A model generated the notes under the pieces. That model was not told where the DNA came from, made no database searches, and saw only the letters and a program-made list of their open reading frames with translations. A stretch of 64,000 nucleotides of DNA, from NCBI GenBank assembly GCA_002205965.3, contig NADL03000160.1, positions 106,594-170,593 of the forward strand, in the 5' to 3' direction. The first letter of the stretch is position 1; each line of letters begins with the position of its first letter. Source of the stretch: Kappaphycus alvarezii. Lineage: Eukaryota > Rhodophyta > Florideophyceae > Gigartinales > Solieriaceae. The translations under genes were made by a program, and so were the position numbers. This document shows, piece after piece, positions 1 through 10,782 of this stretch.

Positions 1-876
1 GGTCAAATCAACCGCTATCCGTTTCGATATGGCTGAGAACTAGCTCCCTCCCGTGACCTTTACTGGTTTCCACACCGCTACGGATGACAAATCGAGGCTT
101 ACAATGGAACAACATGGATACGTTCAGCGCATGAAGACCCTTCTCACAGACGCTACCTTCTCTGGCTTCGCATCTTCAACTTGCTGACTCTCCCATACGA
201 GGCCTGATTTGATGTACGAAGTCTCTTCCAGCTCACACAAGTCACTGCCGAAATGTTCAAGACTGACCGCGGCCGTTATCAAACGCTTAAATTAACAGTG
301 GACTTCGCCAACGACACGCAGCTGGGATCTCTTTTACTTCTCTCGATATATCTTCCCTGTTGCTTATAGGTTTTTTCAGATGCTTCGTTTGCAATGAACC
401 ATGATTTGACCTCACAGCTCGGATGTAACATACTTCTTGCTGAAGTTCTGGAAGGCCATCCCCGTGCAGTTCAAATCTTACAAGGCACGAAGAGTAGTCC
501 GTTCTGCACTTGCTGCCGAGCTCATTGCCTTCGCGGATATTCGACGTCGCCCACACCTTGGCTGAAAAACTGCGCACGCTGCATCCGGGAGCCTCACTTC
601 CAGTCAAGCTCTACACTGACAACAAGAGCTTGTTCGATATAATCTCCAAGGGCTCGCGCACGTCAGAAAAACGACTCATGCTGGACCTCGCTGCTGCCCG
701 TGAAGGATTCAAAAACTTTGAAATCTTCGACATTGTTCTCGTGCGAACTGCCACAATCTCGCAGACGGCCTTACGAAAGCTATGCATAAAGCTGCTATCC
801 ACAAAATTTTAACCTCTGCACGATAAATCCCAAGGTTGAGCAATGGATAATTCGTAAGAAGGGGCCCGAAGATTAA
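1..876 (+). pseudogene. Copia family E, RT/RNase H 3' end (broken, partial at window edge)
   Basis: This is the degraded C-terminal part of a Ty1/copia polyprotein; RNase H removes the RNA strand after reverse transcription. Pieces appear in order across several frames. A RPDLMYEV-like block (about 200-225) is the usual linker before copia RNase H. A DASFAMNHDLTSQLG segment (379-425) holds the first catalytic Asp. An AELIAFAD-like stretch (about 510-545) holds the Glu region. LYTDNKSLFDIISKGSRTSEK (about 610-670) holds the next Asp. The tail KVEQWIIRKKGPED ends at a TAA at 874-876. Stops and frame changes occur roughly every 100-200 bp, so it is dead. The RNase H differs clearly from families A-D of this window. 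Copia identity is confident; the name E is local. Confidence 0.7.
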
Positions 877-1532
877 TCGGATATACAAAAGATGCAGAGC
901 AGGGATTTCGACAGACTATCAGACAGTGCGAGGCAATGATGATAAGATGATTGCGGAGATTATTCGTTGTAACTATTGGCACTTACACATGGCATCGGAG
1001 GAAAAGAAAAAACTTTAAATCGACTGCTACATATCTGTTTGATCATGGTCCCCTGGCTGATAACTCGACCTCTTGGGTCTCGATGGATCATGCTTTGTCT
1101 TGTCCATTGCGTGAATGTCATGACTGTGTCTGAGCGGGTCTACGCGCTTTACCTTGTGTAGGATATCCTGCGACCTTGGTGTGACACAGCACGTCACCAT
1201 ACTTTGATCAAGTCAGAGTGAACTAGTGTTCATTTCTGTTATCAACTAGGATGACAACGATGCGATCTAGAAAATGTAAGACATCGAAGCCCTCGGTACT
1301 TTTCAAGTTGTGAGCATGAAATTGGGAACTCATTCTATACATACCTCGTTTTTCCTTTTTGGAATTTTTTTATCGCAGCATCTGTCATTTTTGACCTAAT
1401 TTTGCATTAAAGTACTGTGCACAGAAAAATGGCGAGTTCCTATGGCAGACCGCAAAACGTCGCAGTATTGTGCACATGTGGTCTCGAGTTCAATTCCAGG
1501 ACCTAATTACGCGATCAAGCGACGGGGAGGAG
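877..1532. other. Non-coding stretch between family E pol remnant and candidate 3' LTR
   Basis: No supported gene. It lies between the family E stop codon and a purine-rich tract (GACGGGGAGGAG, 1521-1532) directly upstream of a TGTTG start, so it is probably the 3' untranslated part of the same old copia element. The short reading frames at 951-1161 match nothing I recognise. Confidence 0.35.
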
Positions 1533-1743
1533 TGTTGACAGCACTGTAATGTACGACACTGTAATTACCGAACTGAATGCAGTGCTGTAGTGTCGCCTGA
1601 CTTGCGCCGTCGCTCAGTACTTAAGCCTTGACTCCGTCGGCACTTCTTTGTCGACGGGGCAAGGAGGAATTGTCTAGTAAACCGTGCCCCTCACTTCACT
1701 GGTATCTTTCGCCCCGCCTTACTATCTCCAGAGCATTCTAACA
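1533..1743 (+). repeat. Candidate 3' LTR of copia family E
   Basis: A purine run GACGGGGAGGAG at 1521-1532 resembles a polypurine tract and is followed at once by TGTTGACAGC, a copia-like LTR start. A plausible end is TCTAACA near 1743, giving about 211 bp. It is on the same strand as the family E RNase H remnant upstream. No second copy of this LTR is in the window, so both the right boundary and the identity are inference. Confidence 0.4.
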
Positions 1744-2061
1744 TCCTTACATCTCTTCCCCCGCAAAGAACTTGGTCTCTTTGTTATCCCATGAGAACCC
1801 GTGTCGCGCCACAGTATGGTACAATATGCGAAAAATGAACTTGTGCGAACGCCCAAAACCAAGAGCCCCATTCCAGACTATTGAAAATTTGCTAGAAAAA
1901 CAAAAGTCTGAATTCAGCTGAATATCTACATTAAAATCACAGCCAAAAATTTATAAAATTAATAAACTTGCTCGGAGCAGATGTAGGAGGAAAAAATTTT
2001 AAACTCAGCAGCAACGAAATTACAAACAGTACAAGAAAACAACTTTCACCTTACTCACTTT
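1744..2061. other. No gene seen
   Basis: AT-rich sequence between the candidate E LTR and the 3' end of the mariner transposase. I could not find a terminal inverted repeat for the mariner here. Confidence 0.4.
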
Positions 2062-2978
2062 TCAGTACTTCATAGCGCCCCCTTTCGCATCAATTACCGC
2101 TAACAAGCGCCTGGAAGGCTATGGTAGGGATTCAAAATGTAGCTGCTATTAATTGTAGCCCATGCATCCCCAATCTCAGCCTTAGTTACGCCACACTTCC
2201 GAAACAATTTCCGCGCGCATTAACGCGACGAACCAGCAGCCCCCGACATTTTCAATAATATTCAGGCTTGGAGACTTTGCTGACCACTGTAGAGCCCTAA
2301 CCCTGCGCGTATATAAAAAAAGAACGCGTCTCCTGTGACCTGTCAATACTCGCGCCATCCTGCTGAAAAGTCCACGTCGTAGTCTCTCCGAACTTTTCGG
2401 CCGCCCATGGTAAAAGTCTAGATCTCAAAGTCGTACAGTACTTAGTGGAGTCCTGCTTACCTGAAATAAAGACCATCGGTGAAGTTCCATAGAAGCTCAT
2501 CGGGGCCCGAATCATTAAAGAACCCCCCATTTTGGAGAGTCTGAAAACGATGCGGCTATTTCCCTAGATCATGCCAGTATATTGACAATCCATCTGATCC
2601 AATGAGGTTACAATTCTTCTGATCTGAAAAAACCTCATGAGTCCAAAAGAAATCACGCTTAGGAATAAATCGACGAGCCCACTGCAGTCTCCTGTTTTTG
2701 TGCTCGTTGGTCAGTTTTAGAGGCGCTTTGATCTGTGATGCACTTGATTCGATCCTTAAAGCCATGCGGAATATTTGGGGACGGTCGAATTTTGAAATCT
2801 TCTTCGCATTTTTGGGCGTTTCCGCTCTGCGCCGGTGAGTGCGCTTCATTAGAAAGGTCTGAACGGTTCCCGCACTACGCCCTAGAGTCTCGGCGATAGC
2901 CCTCACAGGAATTTGTTCCCTCCCCATCGGCACGATCTGCCCCTTCTCGAAGTCTGTAAGGTACTTTACTTTCGGCAT
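2062..2978 (-). pseudogene. Tc1/mariner-type transposase (broken)
   Basis: This encodes a DDE transposase for cut-and-paste transposition at TA sites. From the ATG at 2978 the first 140 residues contain a helix-turn-helix (FEKGQIVPMGREQIPVRAIA, then LGRSAGTVQTFL) typical of Tc1-like DNA binding, and then HEVFSDQKNCNL, the first catalytic Asp block. After a frame break, 2297-2530 gives GGSLMIRAPMSFYG and TWTFQQDGAS, the second Asp block. The tail near 2220-2270 reads SLNIIENV, where the family normally has a third acidic residue before LN; here it appears lost. The frame ends with AMKY and a stop at 2062-2064. About 305 codons is close to the usual 340. Terminal inverted repeats were not found. 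Frame breaks and the lost acidic residue make it inactive. Confidence 0.85.
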
Positions 2979-3369
2979 TTTTGGGCTGATCTTGTTCTTC
3001 AGTGATGAACTCTAGAGGATACTACAAAATTGGCCGTTGTCTAAATAGGATTATAGTCTTTATCTGTTTGCTTCCGCGGGAGTTGATGTTGGTTTTCCCG
3101 GGACTAGCTTTTGGTATCATTTGTAATTTCGTTTAATTTAGTAGGGGTTCTCTAGTTTTTTTAGTGTGGTGGAAACAGGCGGTCTAGTTTGTTGCTTAAT
3201 GACCAACCGCATCTAAAGGAATGCAAGGGAAATATAATAGTGGTAGTTATGAAGGAATTGAGTCATTTGATGGCACTGTACATGGAAAAACTGACTCATC
3301 ACAAGTTCATTTTTCGCACACTGTACCTAACGGAAATTGCTGTATCCTCTTATTGAGGGACTAAATCGC
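2979..3369. other. No gene seen
   Basis: Sequence between the mariner start and the first recognisable residues of the LINE reverse transcriptase. It may include the mariner 5' end and inverted repeat, which I could not identify. Confidence 0.35.
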
Positions 3370-5351
3370 CAGCGCCACCCTCATTGGTCTCCCCAAGGAT
3401 GCAGCCTCCGAAGCCTCCGGCCAATCGCAATCGGCCTCGCAATTCGCCGTCTAGCAGGACGCCTCATTATGAAACGTATCCGCAATGACACAGCCCTCGC
3501 CTCCTACTACTTACAACCTCTACAGCTTGGCGTCGGTGTCCCAGGAGCAACTGAGGCAATTGTTCATGCCACGCGAGCCACCATACAGCAGCTCAGCTCT
3601 GCACAGACCCAGCATGCCTCATACAAGTAGACGCCCGGAATGCCTTTATTCGATTGAGCGTGCCAAGATTCTGGACCAAGCAGTTGCTCGCATCCCTCAA
3701 GCCCACGATGGATCCACTACTTGTACGGAGAGCCCTCCAGGCCTTTTTTGGTCGACTTCTCCTGTGGAGCACTACTGGCACCCAACAGGGAGATCCACTA
3801 GGAATGCACTCTTCGCTCTTGCCCTCCATCCCTTAGTGGAAGCTATGCAAACCATTTCCCCTCTCTCCCTCTTCACACGTGGTATGCAGATGACGGAAAT
3901 CGTGGCGCCGGCCCCCGTTGCTAAGCAAATCCTGCTCTACCTCCAGCAGCACGGCCCACAACACGGATTTCACGTTAACTTCAACCCTAAGAAGACATCA
4001 GTATGGTGGCCCTCTCTTCACCCCAACGCCTCCCTCCCTGGCTTTCCATGCGACGTCATCACCTCGGATGCCACTACAGTCCTGGGAAGCCCGTGGGCAC
4101 CACATCTGCCTCCATCACCTCGCAGCCAAGCTCTTGTGAACGGGAAGCCTTGTGTCCTCTCTCGCCCTCCTCAACGATCCGCAAATTTCGTTCCACATCC
4201 TTCGCTACTGCGCATCGTCCTCCCTCGTGATGTACTTGTTTCGAACTGCCCCGCCGCAAATTACTAACCCTCTGCCAAATCTTTTGACAAGGGGATGCGA
4301 AGGGCTTTCGAGCGGACTCATCGCAAAGTCGACGACAATCAGTGGCTCCAGGCGTCCTACCGTTCCGATTTGGCGCCTAGGACTCACCCCATCAAAGGAT
4401 GTTAACATCATCGCCTTCACCTCCTTCTTTCAAGCCTCAACCTCGTCAATCGACTGCTAGCAACTCCGTATGCTCGCGAAGCAAGTCTCCTCGCTCCGCT
4501 TACGACAGGCTCTCCGCAGACCTGGACTTACCCTTGGAACTCCAATTAGAGGCACTGCTTGAGGCCATCCCCGATTGGACAAAGACCTCTCGCTCCTTAC
4601 AACACGCTATTACTGAGCATCTGTACCAATCCCACCTGGTGAAGTTGCGCCACTCTTTCCCGCCCACCACTACAACCATCACTGCTCGCCCTTCTCTCGG
4701 TGCAGTCCTCCACCGCCTCAGCCCCTTTCTCCACCTCCCTCCCATCCAATGGCCTGTATACACCTGGCGAGATCCGGCGTACGATGGTCTCTGCACGCCT
4801 CGGAGCTGCGGTCTTCCGCGGCTCGGATCCTGCCCCACATGCCTCTCCGGCCACTCCGACGTTCTGACTATCCTTGACGAGCTTGGATATCACGCGGCTA
4901 TATTAAGGATGGTTTCGGGGCAATGCGCCGGCAAAACCGCCTACGCGACCTTTTATACCACGAAATCTCGCAGCCCGCCCATTTCCCTTTCCGTCAAACG
5001 GGAACGTGTCCTCGCAGCCGATCTGCACAAGAGCGGCAGTGAGGGTCGAGCTCTCGACTTTATTATCGACGATTCACTGCTCGCCCATCTCCCATGGCCT
5101 TGGATGTCACCACTGCCAGCCCCCACTCTGCCACATACCGCACCTTAGCTGACAACGGTGCGTCTACTCTGACCGTGCCGAAAAGAAGAAATAGCATACT
5201 ATTCTGCGGATTGCGACCAAGAAGGCGCAGAACTCATCCCCCTTGCCATTGGCATCTATGGACAAATTTGAAAATTTGGTCTCAAGGCTATTCAAGAGTG
5301 TTGTGGACGATTTGGAATGCGAAAGACACTTGGGCGAAGTACTGTACTCGC
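3370..5351 (+). pseudogene. Non-LTR (LINE-type) reverse transcriptase, copy 1, interrupted by TRIM
   Basis: This is the reverse transcriptase of a non-LTR retrotransposon, which copies RNA at nicked target DNA. In order: RPIAIGLAIRRLAGR (about 3420-3465); LQPLQLGVGVPGA (about 3512-3550); DARNAFIRLS with a catalytic Asp (about 3625-3660); TGTQQGDPLG (about 3775-3805), the conserved QGDPLG motif; and WYADDG (about 3880-3897), carrying the catalytic DD pair. These lie in different frames, so several indels have occurred. A proline- and serine-rich C-terminal region follows to about 5340. No endonuclease domain is visible, so the 5' part is missing. The TRIM at 5357 interrupts its 3' end, and the same frame may resume at 5686. 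The QGDPLG and YADD motifs make the RT call firm; the clade is not determined. Confidence 0.75.
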
Positions 5352-5356
5352 CTGGT
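5352..5356. repeat. Target-site duplication, left (CTGGT)
   Basis: CTGGT lies immediately before the TG of the TRIM and is repeated exactly at 5681-5685, right after the terminal CA. A 5-bp duplication fits an LTR-element integrase. Confidence 0.85.
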
Positions 5357-5680
5357 TGTTGAAATGGGCTGTGTATTCACTCAGTACACCACTTGACATG
5401 CCAGCGCATGTGGCTTAGTGGTCAATGTGTTTTTCCTACATGGTAGCATCGCGGGTTCGAGCCCCGTAAGTGGTTGCATTGGTGAAAATTTAATTTGTGT
5501 GTTTTTGGCATTGCTTACTGTCCTATAGGTGATAGGAATGAGGTGTAAGATGTCTGAGTCCTTACAGCACTCTGTGGTCCCCTGAGTGAGGGGGAGTGTT
5601 GAAATGGGCTGTGTATTCACTCAGTGCACCACTTGACATGCCAGCGCATGTGGCTTAGTGGTCAATGTGTTTTTCCTACA
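5357..5680 (+). mobile_element. TRIM/SMART-type miniature LTR retroelement, single copy (324 bp)
   Basis: This is a complete non-coding LTR element. The two direct terminal repeats are 84 bp each (5357-5440 and 5597-5680), begin TGTTGAAATGGGCTG and end CCTACA. They enclose only 156 bp. The internal region opens with TGG directly after the LTR (the usual PBS position) and ends in GAGTGAGGGGGAG directly before the 3' LTR (polypurine tract). It is flanked by the 5-bp duplication CTGGT and sits in the LINE remnant. It has no reading frame of note, so it must be moved by proteins from elsewhere. The polypurine tract plus LTR start, GAGGGGGAGTGTTGAAA, is identical to that of copia family A, the likely helper. 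The orientation + is set by the PBS and polypurine tract. Confidence 0.85.
5389..5473 (+). promoter_or_regulatory. tRNA-like fold with Pol III A and B boxes spanning TRIM LTR/internal boundary
   Basis: The A-box-like TGGCTTAGTGG (5411-5421) and B-box-like GGTTCGAGCCC (5454-5464) are 32 nt apart, as in tRNA genes. An anticodon-type arm (ATGTG, 7-nt loop, TACAT) and a T-arm (GCGGG, loop, CCCG) can form. CCACTTG (5389-5395) can pair with TAAGTGG (5467-5473); in the tandem array the partner is the perfect CAAGTGG. A hairpin CATGC-CAGC-GCATG (5397-5410) is inserted between the acceptor-like strand and the A box, and the D-stem is poor. This is therefore not a functional tRNA gene. It may be a tRNA-derived Pol III promoter as in SINEs. 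Confidence 0.55.
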
Positions 5681-5685
5681 CTGGT
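5681..5685. repeat. Target-site duplication, right (CTGGT)
   Basis: Exact repeat of 5352-5356, directly after the TRIM 3' LTR. Confidence 0.85.
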
Positions 5686-5790
5686 GAGAGCGGGGGAAGC
5701 TCAAGGGTAACGAGCGGAGAACAGCGGCAAGGGAATTGGTTGGAGGGTTGGAAGGGTCGGAAGTGCGGGTGTGGAGAGATCTGTGGCACA
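5686..5790 (+). pseudogene. Probable 3' end of LINE copy 1 after the TRIM
   Basis: If the TRIM and one CTGGT are removed, an open stretch rich in Arg, Lys and Glu continues from the LINE C-terminal region to about 5790. No motif identifies it. The link rests on continuity across the duplicated target site. Confidence 0.4.
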
Positions 5791-6994
5791 TAAGTACTGT
5801 GTCGCACTCGCCCGCACTGTATACCACCCAACAACCTCACGTAGCACACGTTTCTTCTTCTAGATACTTCGCTGGTACTGTACTGTAGCTCGTTTATTTT
5901 GATACTGTACAGTACGGTATATAACACCCCTAGCAACAGGGAGAGAAGAGAGATAAAAAGGTAAAATAACACTTTTCCAAACTCCGGCACCCCCGACATC
6001 CCTTCTCCGATCCCCATCACCCCTTATTCCGCGTCACTCTCCCTACCGGAATCTCGTGTAGGCGACCCTACACCCGCGCCCTCAACAAAGACCTTAGCAA
6101 CTTCATGGCTGAGAGTCGTGGGAGACACCGTCATTCTGAGTTTCATTACGTGCGTATACGTGTCTCATCGTTCATCCTCTGATACACGGATGTTATGAAG
6201 AATCATCGCAAAAGACATATCACTAGCGAAAGATCTCAATAATACTGCCTACGCCTGCCCTAGATAGTCTCTGTCCCCACTTCACAACTTTACAGTAAAA
6301 GGTCAAAACTCCCCCTCCTCTTACTGTAAAGCGCGAGTCATTTAATAATGTAATATGAGGCCATTTTAGAATAATCACATCATTAAATTTTAATAAAATA
6401 ATTAGTCAGACGTTACCTCTGCTACGTACAACAACAAAGAGTTTTCGGATCTCCCAAAGTGACGTCCCGGAAGTACAGTACGGTATATTCCTTGATATGG
6501 ATGCTGCCGTTCGTCGTGTTATGCCAAATCAGAGGATTCCAAATCCGTCGCGAAAGTTTAAAGGATAAACAGCAGACTGGCGGCGATTGCGGCGAGCCCG
6601 AAAAATCCTTAGCCGTTTTTCGAAGGGTACACAAGTTGAGTAGGTTGAAATAAAATTGTTGATCTTTTTTTACTTCAGTGCCCAATGCGGCTAGGTTTTT
6701 TATAGGCAGTAGATGCCGTCGACTATCTCTAGCACATCTACGAAATACTTACTAAATCCCTAGCGGATAGTCCTGCGGACGGTCCTAGCGACCCTTACAC
6801 TACAACGTCTTAGAACGCATCGCTAACAGTACAATAGGATAGAGAAAATATAGACTATGTAGGATATAAATTGTAGTAGAGCATAAATCTACACTACTGG
6901 ACTGTAAACAGTACATAATAAATTTAACGTATCCTGTATTTCAACAACATCATCGCGTATACAGTATCCCTCCTCACGAACTCGATACTGGTAA
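5791..6994. other. No gene seen; repeated GTACAGTACGGTATAT motif
   Basis: AT-rich, no supported coding region. The 16-nt word GTACAGTACGGTATAT occurs twice, near 5909 and 6473. The short frames on both strands match nothing I recognise. Confidence 0.4.
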
Positions 6995-7541
6995 AAAAGT
7001 TTCTTGGCTGCACCCCACTCCGCACTGCCCGCCCCCTCACTCCATCATATGAACCCCTCGAAATCGACCTTAACCTCCCTCCTGACCTCCAACTTCAGAA
7101 CTTGGTCTGTAGGACGTCCCGACGGGACGCCTCCGACCCCCGTCACCTCCAGCAAGAAATAACCGCACACCTACATTTTGCTACGCCTTGAACAGCGAAC
7201 ACACGCATCCTCCAATCATCAATATGCTCGCTTTGCAGGCGCTGGCTCCACAGCCCTATCCGCTACATTCTACACCCTACCATTATCGCCTAACAACCGC
7301 TACACCAAGTCGAGGTCTGTACTATGGTTGACCTTCGTCTCGGTAGTCCTATGTTCGACGGCTCTCGCCTCCGACCGATGTCCGCGACAAGCACCACCCA
7401 GCACCTCCCCATACTTGATGCAACCGGTCATCACTCCTCCGTTTGTAACAGCGCGGTAGGAGGAGTGAAGCGGCACAACCGGTTATGTGACATTCTACTC
7501 CGCCACCTTAACAACACTGACATTGGGCGTTCTGTTTCATG
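6995..7541 (+). pseudogene. LINE reverse transcriptase, copy 2, C-terminal fragment
   Basis: This is a second remnant of the same kind of non-LTR element, from its C-terminal region only. PSYEPLEIDLNLPPDLQLQ (about 7040-7100) parallels the DLDLPLELQLE stretch of copy 1 (about 4525-4555). HLQQEITAHL (about 7143-7172) parallels its LQHAITEHLY. Downstream, LDATGHHSSVCNSA and GGVKRHNRLCDILLRHL (about 7410-7510) resemble the Cys/His-rich segment followed by RHN found after the RT domain of many LINE-like proteins. The catalytic RT motifs are absent and the pieces lie in different frames, so it is a pseudogene. Confidence 0.6.
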
Positions 7542-9241
7542 AGGACTGGATGGTCTTCCTGAGATTGAAGTTATTTGGTATGCGTATATTTGAAATAAAT
7601 TGAAACAATATTGAGCTATATATCAATGCCTAGGTCTTTTACAAAAAAAGCGGGCTTGCTATTAAAATTTGCCCTCATTTCTATTTGATTTGAACGAAAG
7701 TTTCCCTTTTTAGTCACTGTACTCACTGTAAAATATTATTGTCATACCTACATAATTTTTCTCTTATTTTGTGTATCATTGCGCAATGATCAACAGTAAT
7801 AGTAGCGGTTCGTGTGGGTACTGAAAGGTGATATTTGCTTTAATAAGTATTTGTTTTGATTTTGTTTCTTTTATTCTGTTTTATTTTGTTTCTTTCAGTT
7901 CTTTTTCTTTTCTTTTTTTCCACATTTTACCCCTGTCTGTTTCGTACCAATACCAATTAAACCTGTCTATCCTTTCAATCTGACTCAACCCTTAGTAGCC
8001 GTGGTGGTCTTGCTGCGACCTTAGTGGTTCCGCAGCAGCCCTCCGACCATCCCTTCAAGTACCAAGAAGGTTCAAATTATAGCAGTTACTGAGGTTACTG
8101 CCCCTTTGAACCTCGAGCTAAGCACTGGAAATCCAAAGAGACAAGAGGCACCTGCAGTATAATGGGTATTTCCCCTTTGAACTTCGGTATGCACTTCGTA
8201 GGTCCAAGGAGACAAAATACGCCACTGCTTTGAGCACAACAGACAGGACAAGGTGGCGTGATGGTGGTTCGTTTGTTAGTGTTAGGGGTGCTGGGATACT
8301 GGGATATTGTGGTGTTTGGGATGTTTGGTTTTGTGGTGTTCGGGGTGTTGCATGTCTCCGGGTCCGGCCCAATTCCCCCTCACACCTATTTATATAGACA
8401 GCCCAGAAATATCAAATGCTCTAGATAGTACTAAGAAACTAGAATGAAGATATAAAGTAGGTTTTTGTGCTTATCGCACTGTCTTGTAGTACAATTTACA
8501 CAATATTTGGCTCAGAGCCATGCAAAGTACTGTATATAGCTCGCGCAAACCAAATTTGAGGCCATCTACAATACTTTACCTGGATCTCAAGAGCCAAATT
8601 TGTGGCTGAATATTGTACGCAAAGTTGGCGATACAACACACGGTGTTTCTCTGGCAACCCTTTTCGCCAGGAGTACATTAGCTCTCTCGAAGTAATACTC
8701 ATATATGATAGAGGGGTCTACTATAAACTAGATGGGGGATTGTACAGACCGTGGCCCAAACCAAATGACTGTCGCTACTTAATAATGTGATTTGTGCTGG
8801 GTCAATTCTCGGGATGTGCGAGGTATGGCGAAAGGTGGTGTAGGTGGGTGAGCGTTGATTTGAGTACGAAGGAGACAATAACTTGTCGAGCATACGGAGT
8901 AGATTGGATACTGGGACAGCGATGGGACGAAAAAACGAAGGGACCTTCGAGGGGACTCGCAACGAACCTGGGAACCAGTGCAGAATACAACTAGGAATGA
9001 TCCTCTTTCTGTGACCTTATAAAACTTTAGCAACTTAATGAAGCCGAAAATGCCTGCTAGGAGGTTTTGGAGCCGTGCTTCTCAACAGAGATGGAAAAAG
9101 GAAAGCTGTGGGATTCATCCGTTTGCGGCCTCATGGGAGCCCGAAACTGTGGCAAACAGTAGAGTTTGGAGGGATATTTCACCGCCCGTTTTATTCGCGG
9201 ATGAGTGGTAGTGCTAGAGGAATTCAAAGAAATGACGGGTC
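7542..9241. other. No gene seen; short imperfect duplication at about 8100-8215
   Basis: Mostly AT-rich with no supported gene. CCCCTTTGAAC and the following sequence occur twice about 70 bp apart (near 8100 and 8172), each followed by a related AAGAGACAA/AGGAGACAA stretch. The short frames on both strands have no recognisable domains. Confidence 0.4.
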
Positions 9242-10227
9242 TGTTGTTGAGTTGGCAAGACAATCACATGACCCCACATCGGTGCCAAGCCTCGTAAGAG
9301 GCATGAGGCGTCTTCCACGTTTATACGTGTACACGGATTGATTGAAGGCTGACCCTAAGGCATTTCGGAAGAAACCCAAAGTTTCCGGGGATGAAAGTCT
9401 GATTTTGAATGGTCAGCGTTTTATTCAAATTTTGCTTAAATTTTGAAAAGTGGAACTTGGCCCATTGTTCCCTACGCTATAGATTGCTTCCTGCAACCTC
9501 ATTGGCTGACAGGTCAAATAATTCAATTCTATTGGCTAGTGAGTTACACGTGTAATGACTGTAGCGGTGTAAGGGTTGATTATGAGCTAATTTAGAGGGC
9601 AGAATGTTGTTTATGGAGTGACTTTACGTAGGTAGGGTACTGTGAGTGGGTGAGGAGTATACTGTACAAGAGATATGCTGAGGGAAGGTATGTACACGTG
9701 TACTTGGTGGCAGTTGTGTGTGTGACGTACACGTGGTACAGCAAAGAGTATAAACCTTTGGTTCAGTAGTGTACACATACTGTACTAGTGCCAAATGAGG
9801 AACAGTACTTCGTACTGTACCTAGTTCTGTACTTCTTACTGTACTTGAGTTCGTACAGTAGGAGTTGGTTATGAGAATACTGTCACGATCCTACAAAGAG
9901 GTATTTGATCTTATATTGTGTATGAGGATTCTAGTTATGATTATGGTTTTGTCTGGCTGCATCCAAAATCAGTTCTGTGATTCATAATACGTATGAGGTT
10001 TCAATTTATGATTACGGTTTGCACGACTGCATCCGAAAATCAGGTATGTGATTCCATCATACGTATGAGGTTTAAATTTATGATTATTTTTTGTCCGGCT
10101 GCATCCAAAATCAGTTATAAGATTTTGTTATACGTATGACGGATTGAGTCCGTTATTTCGGCACAAGTGAATTCGGTTCTGATGAGTTTGCAAAATAAGG
10201 TGCTGAATTAATGTGTGTATTGGACCA
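9242..10227 (+). repeat. Copia family B LTR fragment, forward, 3' truncated
   Basis: It starts TGTTGTTGAGTTGGCAAGAC, matching the start of the B LTRs read on the minus strand at 38704 and 63203. It includes the GTACACGTGTAC-type motifs and several of the roughly 72-bp subrepeats with CATACGTATG and GGCTGCATCC. It stops near TATTGGACC, well short of the normal end, and meets an inverted B LTR piece. Confidence 0.8.
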
Positions 10228-10782
10228 TAATGGGAATCGGAGAGGGTGAAGGACTTTGCTGGACGGATGAAGTTGCGGGCTTGGCTACCCACAATTTACT
10301 CGGAACTCCAAAATCCTAACCTTAAGTACAACCTACAACTACTTTCTTACTCACTGCGTCCATTAACAGAATCCCACAACTGAGCCATTTGAGCGGATTT
10401 CAAGATATTGGCCCGGTGATAACAGTCATTAGGGGCAATTTGGAACTGCTTCCAAAGTTGATAAATTTGTGTAAATAGGTTGGCCCAATGCACACATCAA
10501 TACAGTACCTTATTTTGAATACTTATCGGAACCGAATTCATTTGTGCCAAAATGCAGCCTCAATCCGTCATAGGTGAAATAGAATCACATAACTGATTTT
10601 GGATGCAGTCGGTCCAATCTTCATCATAATTATGAACCTCATACATATGATGGAATCACATAACTGATTTTTGGATGCAATTGTACAAATCAGTATCATA
10701 ACTAGAAACCACATACGTATGATGGAATCACATAACTGATTCTTGGATGCAGTTGTACGAACTAATATCATAACTGGAAACA
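10228..10782 (-). repeat. Copia family B LTR fragment, reverse, joined head to head
   Basis: It starts TAATGGGAATCGG, the reverse complement of the B LTR 3' end, and runs through three of the subrepeats before breaking at the truncated A1 LTR. With the preceding fragment it forms an inverted junction of two incomplete B LTRs. Confidence 0.8.

Noticed and set aside
4399..5148. A host gene of 249 aa
   Set aside because: Pro/Ser-rich but colinear with the C-terminal region of the LINE RT just upstream, and partly repeated in the second LINE copy at 6995-7541.
5389..5473. A functional tRNA gene
   Set aside because: A- and B-box-like words and several stems exist, but a hairpin is inserted after the acceptor strand, the D-stem is poor and position 37 is not a purine. 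It lies within a mobile element.
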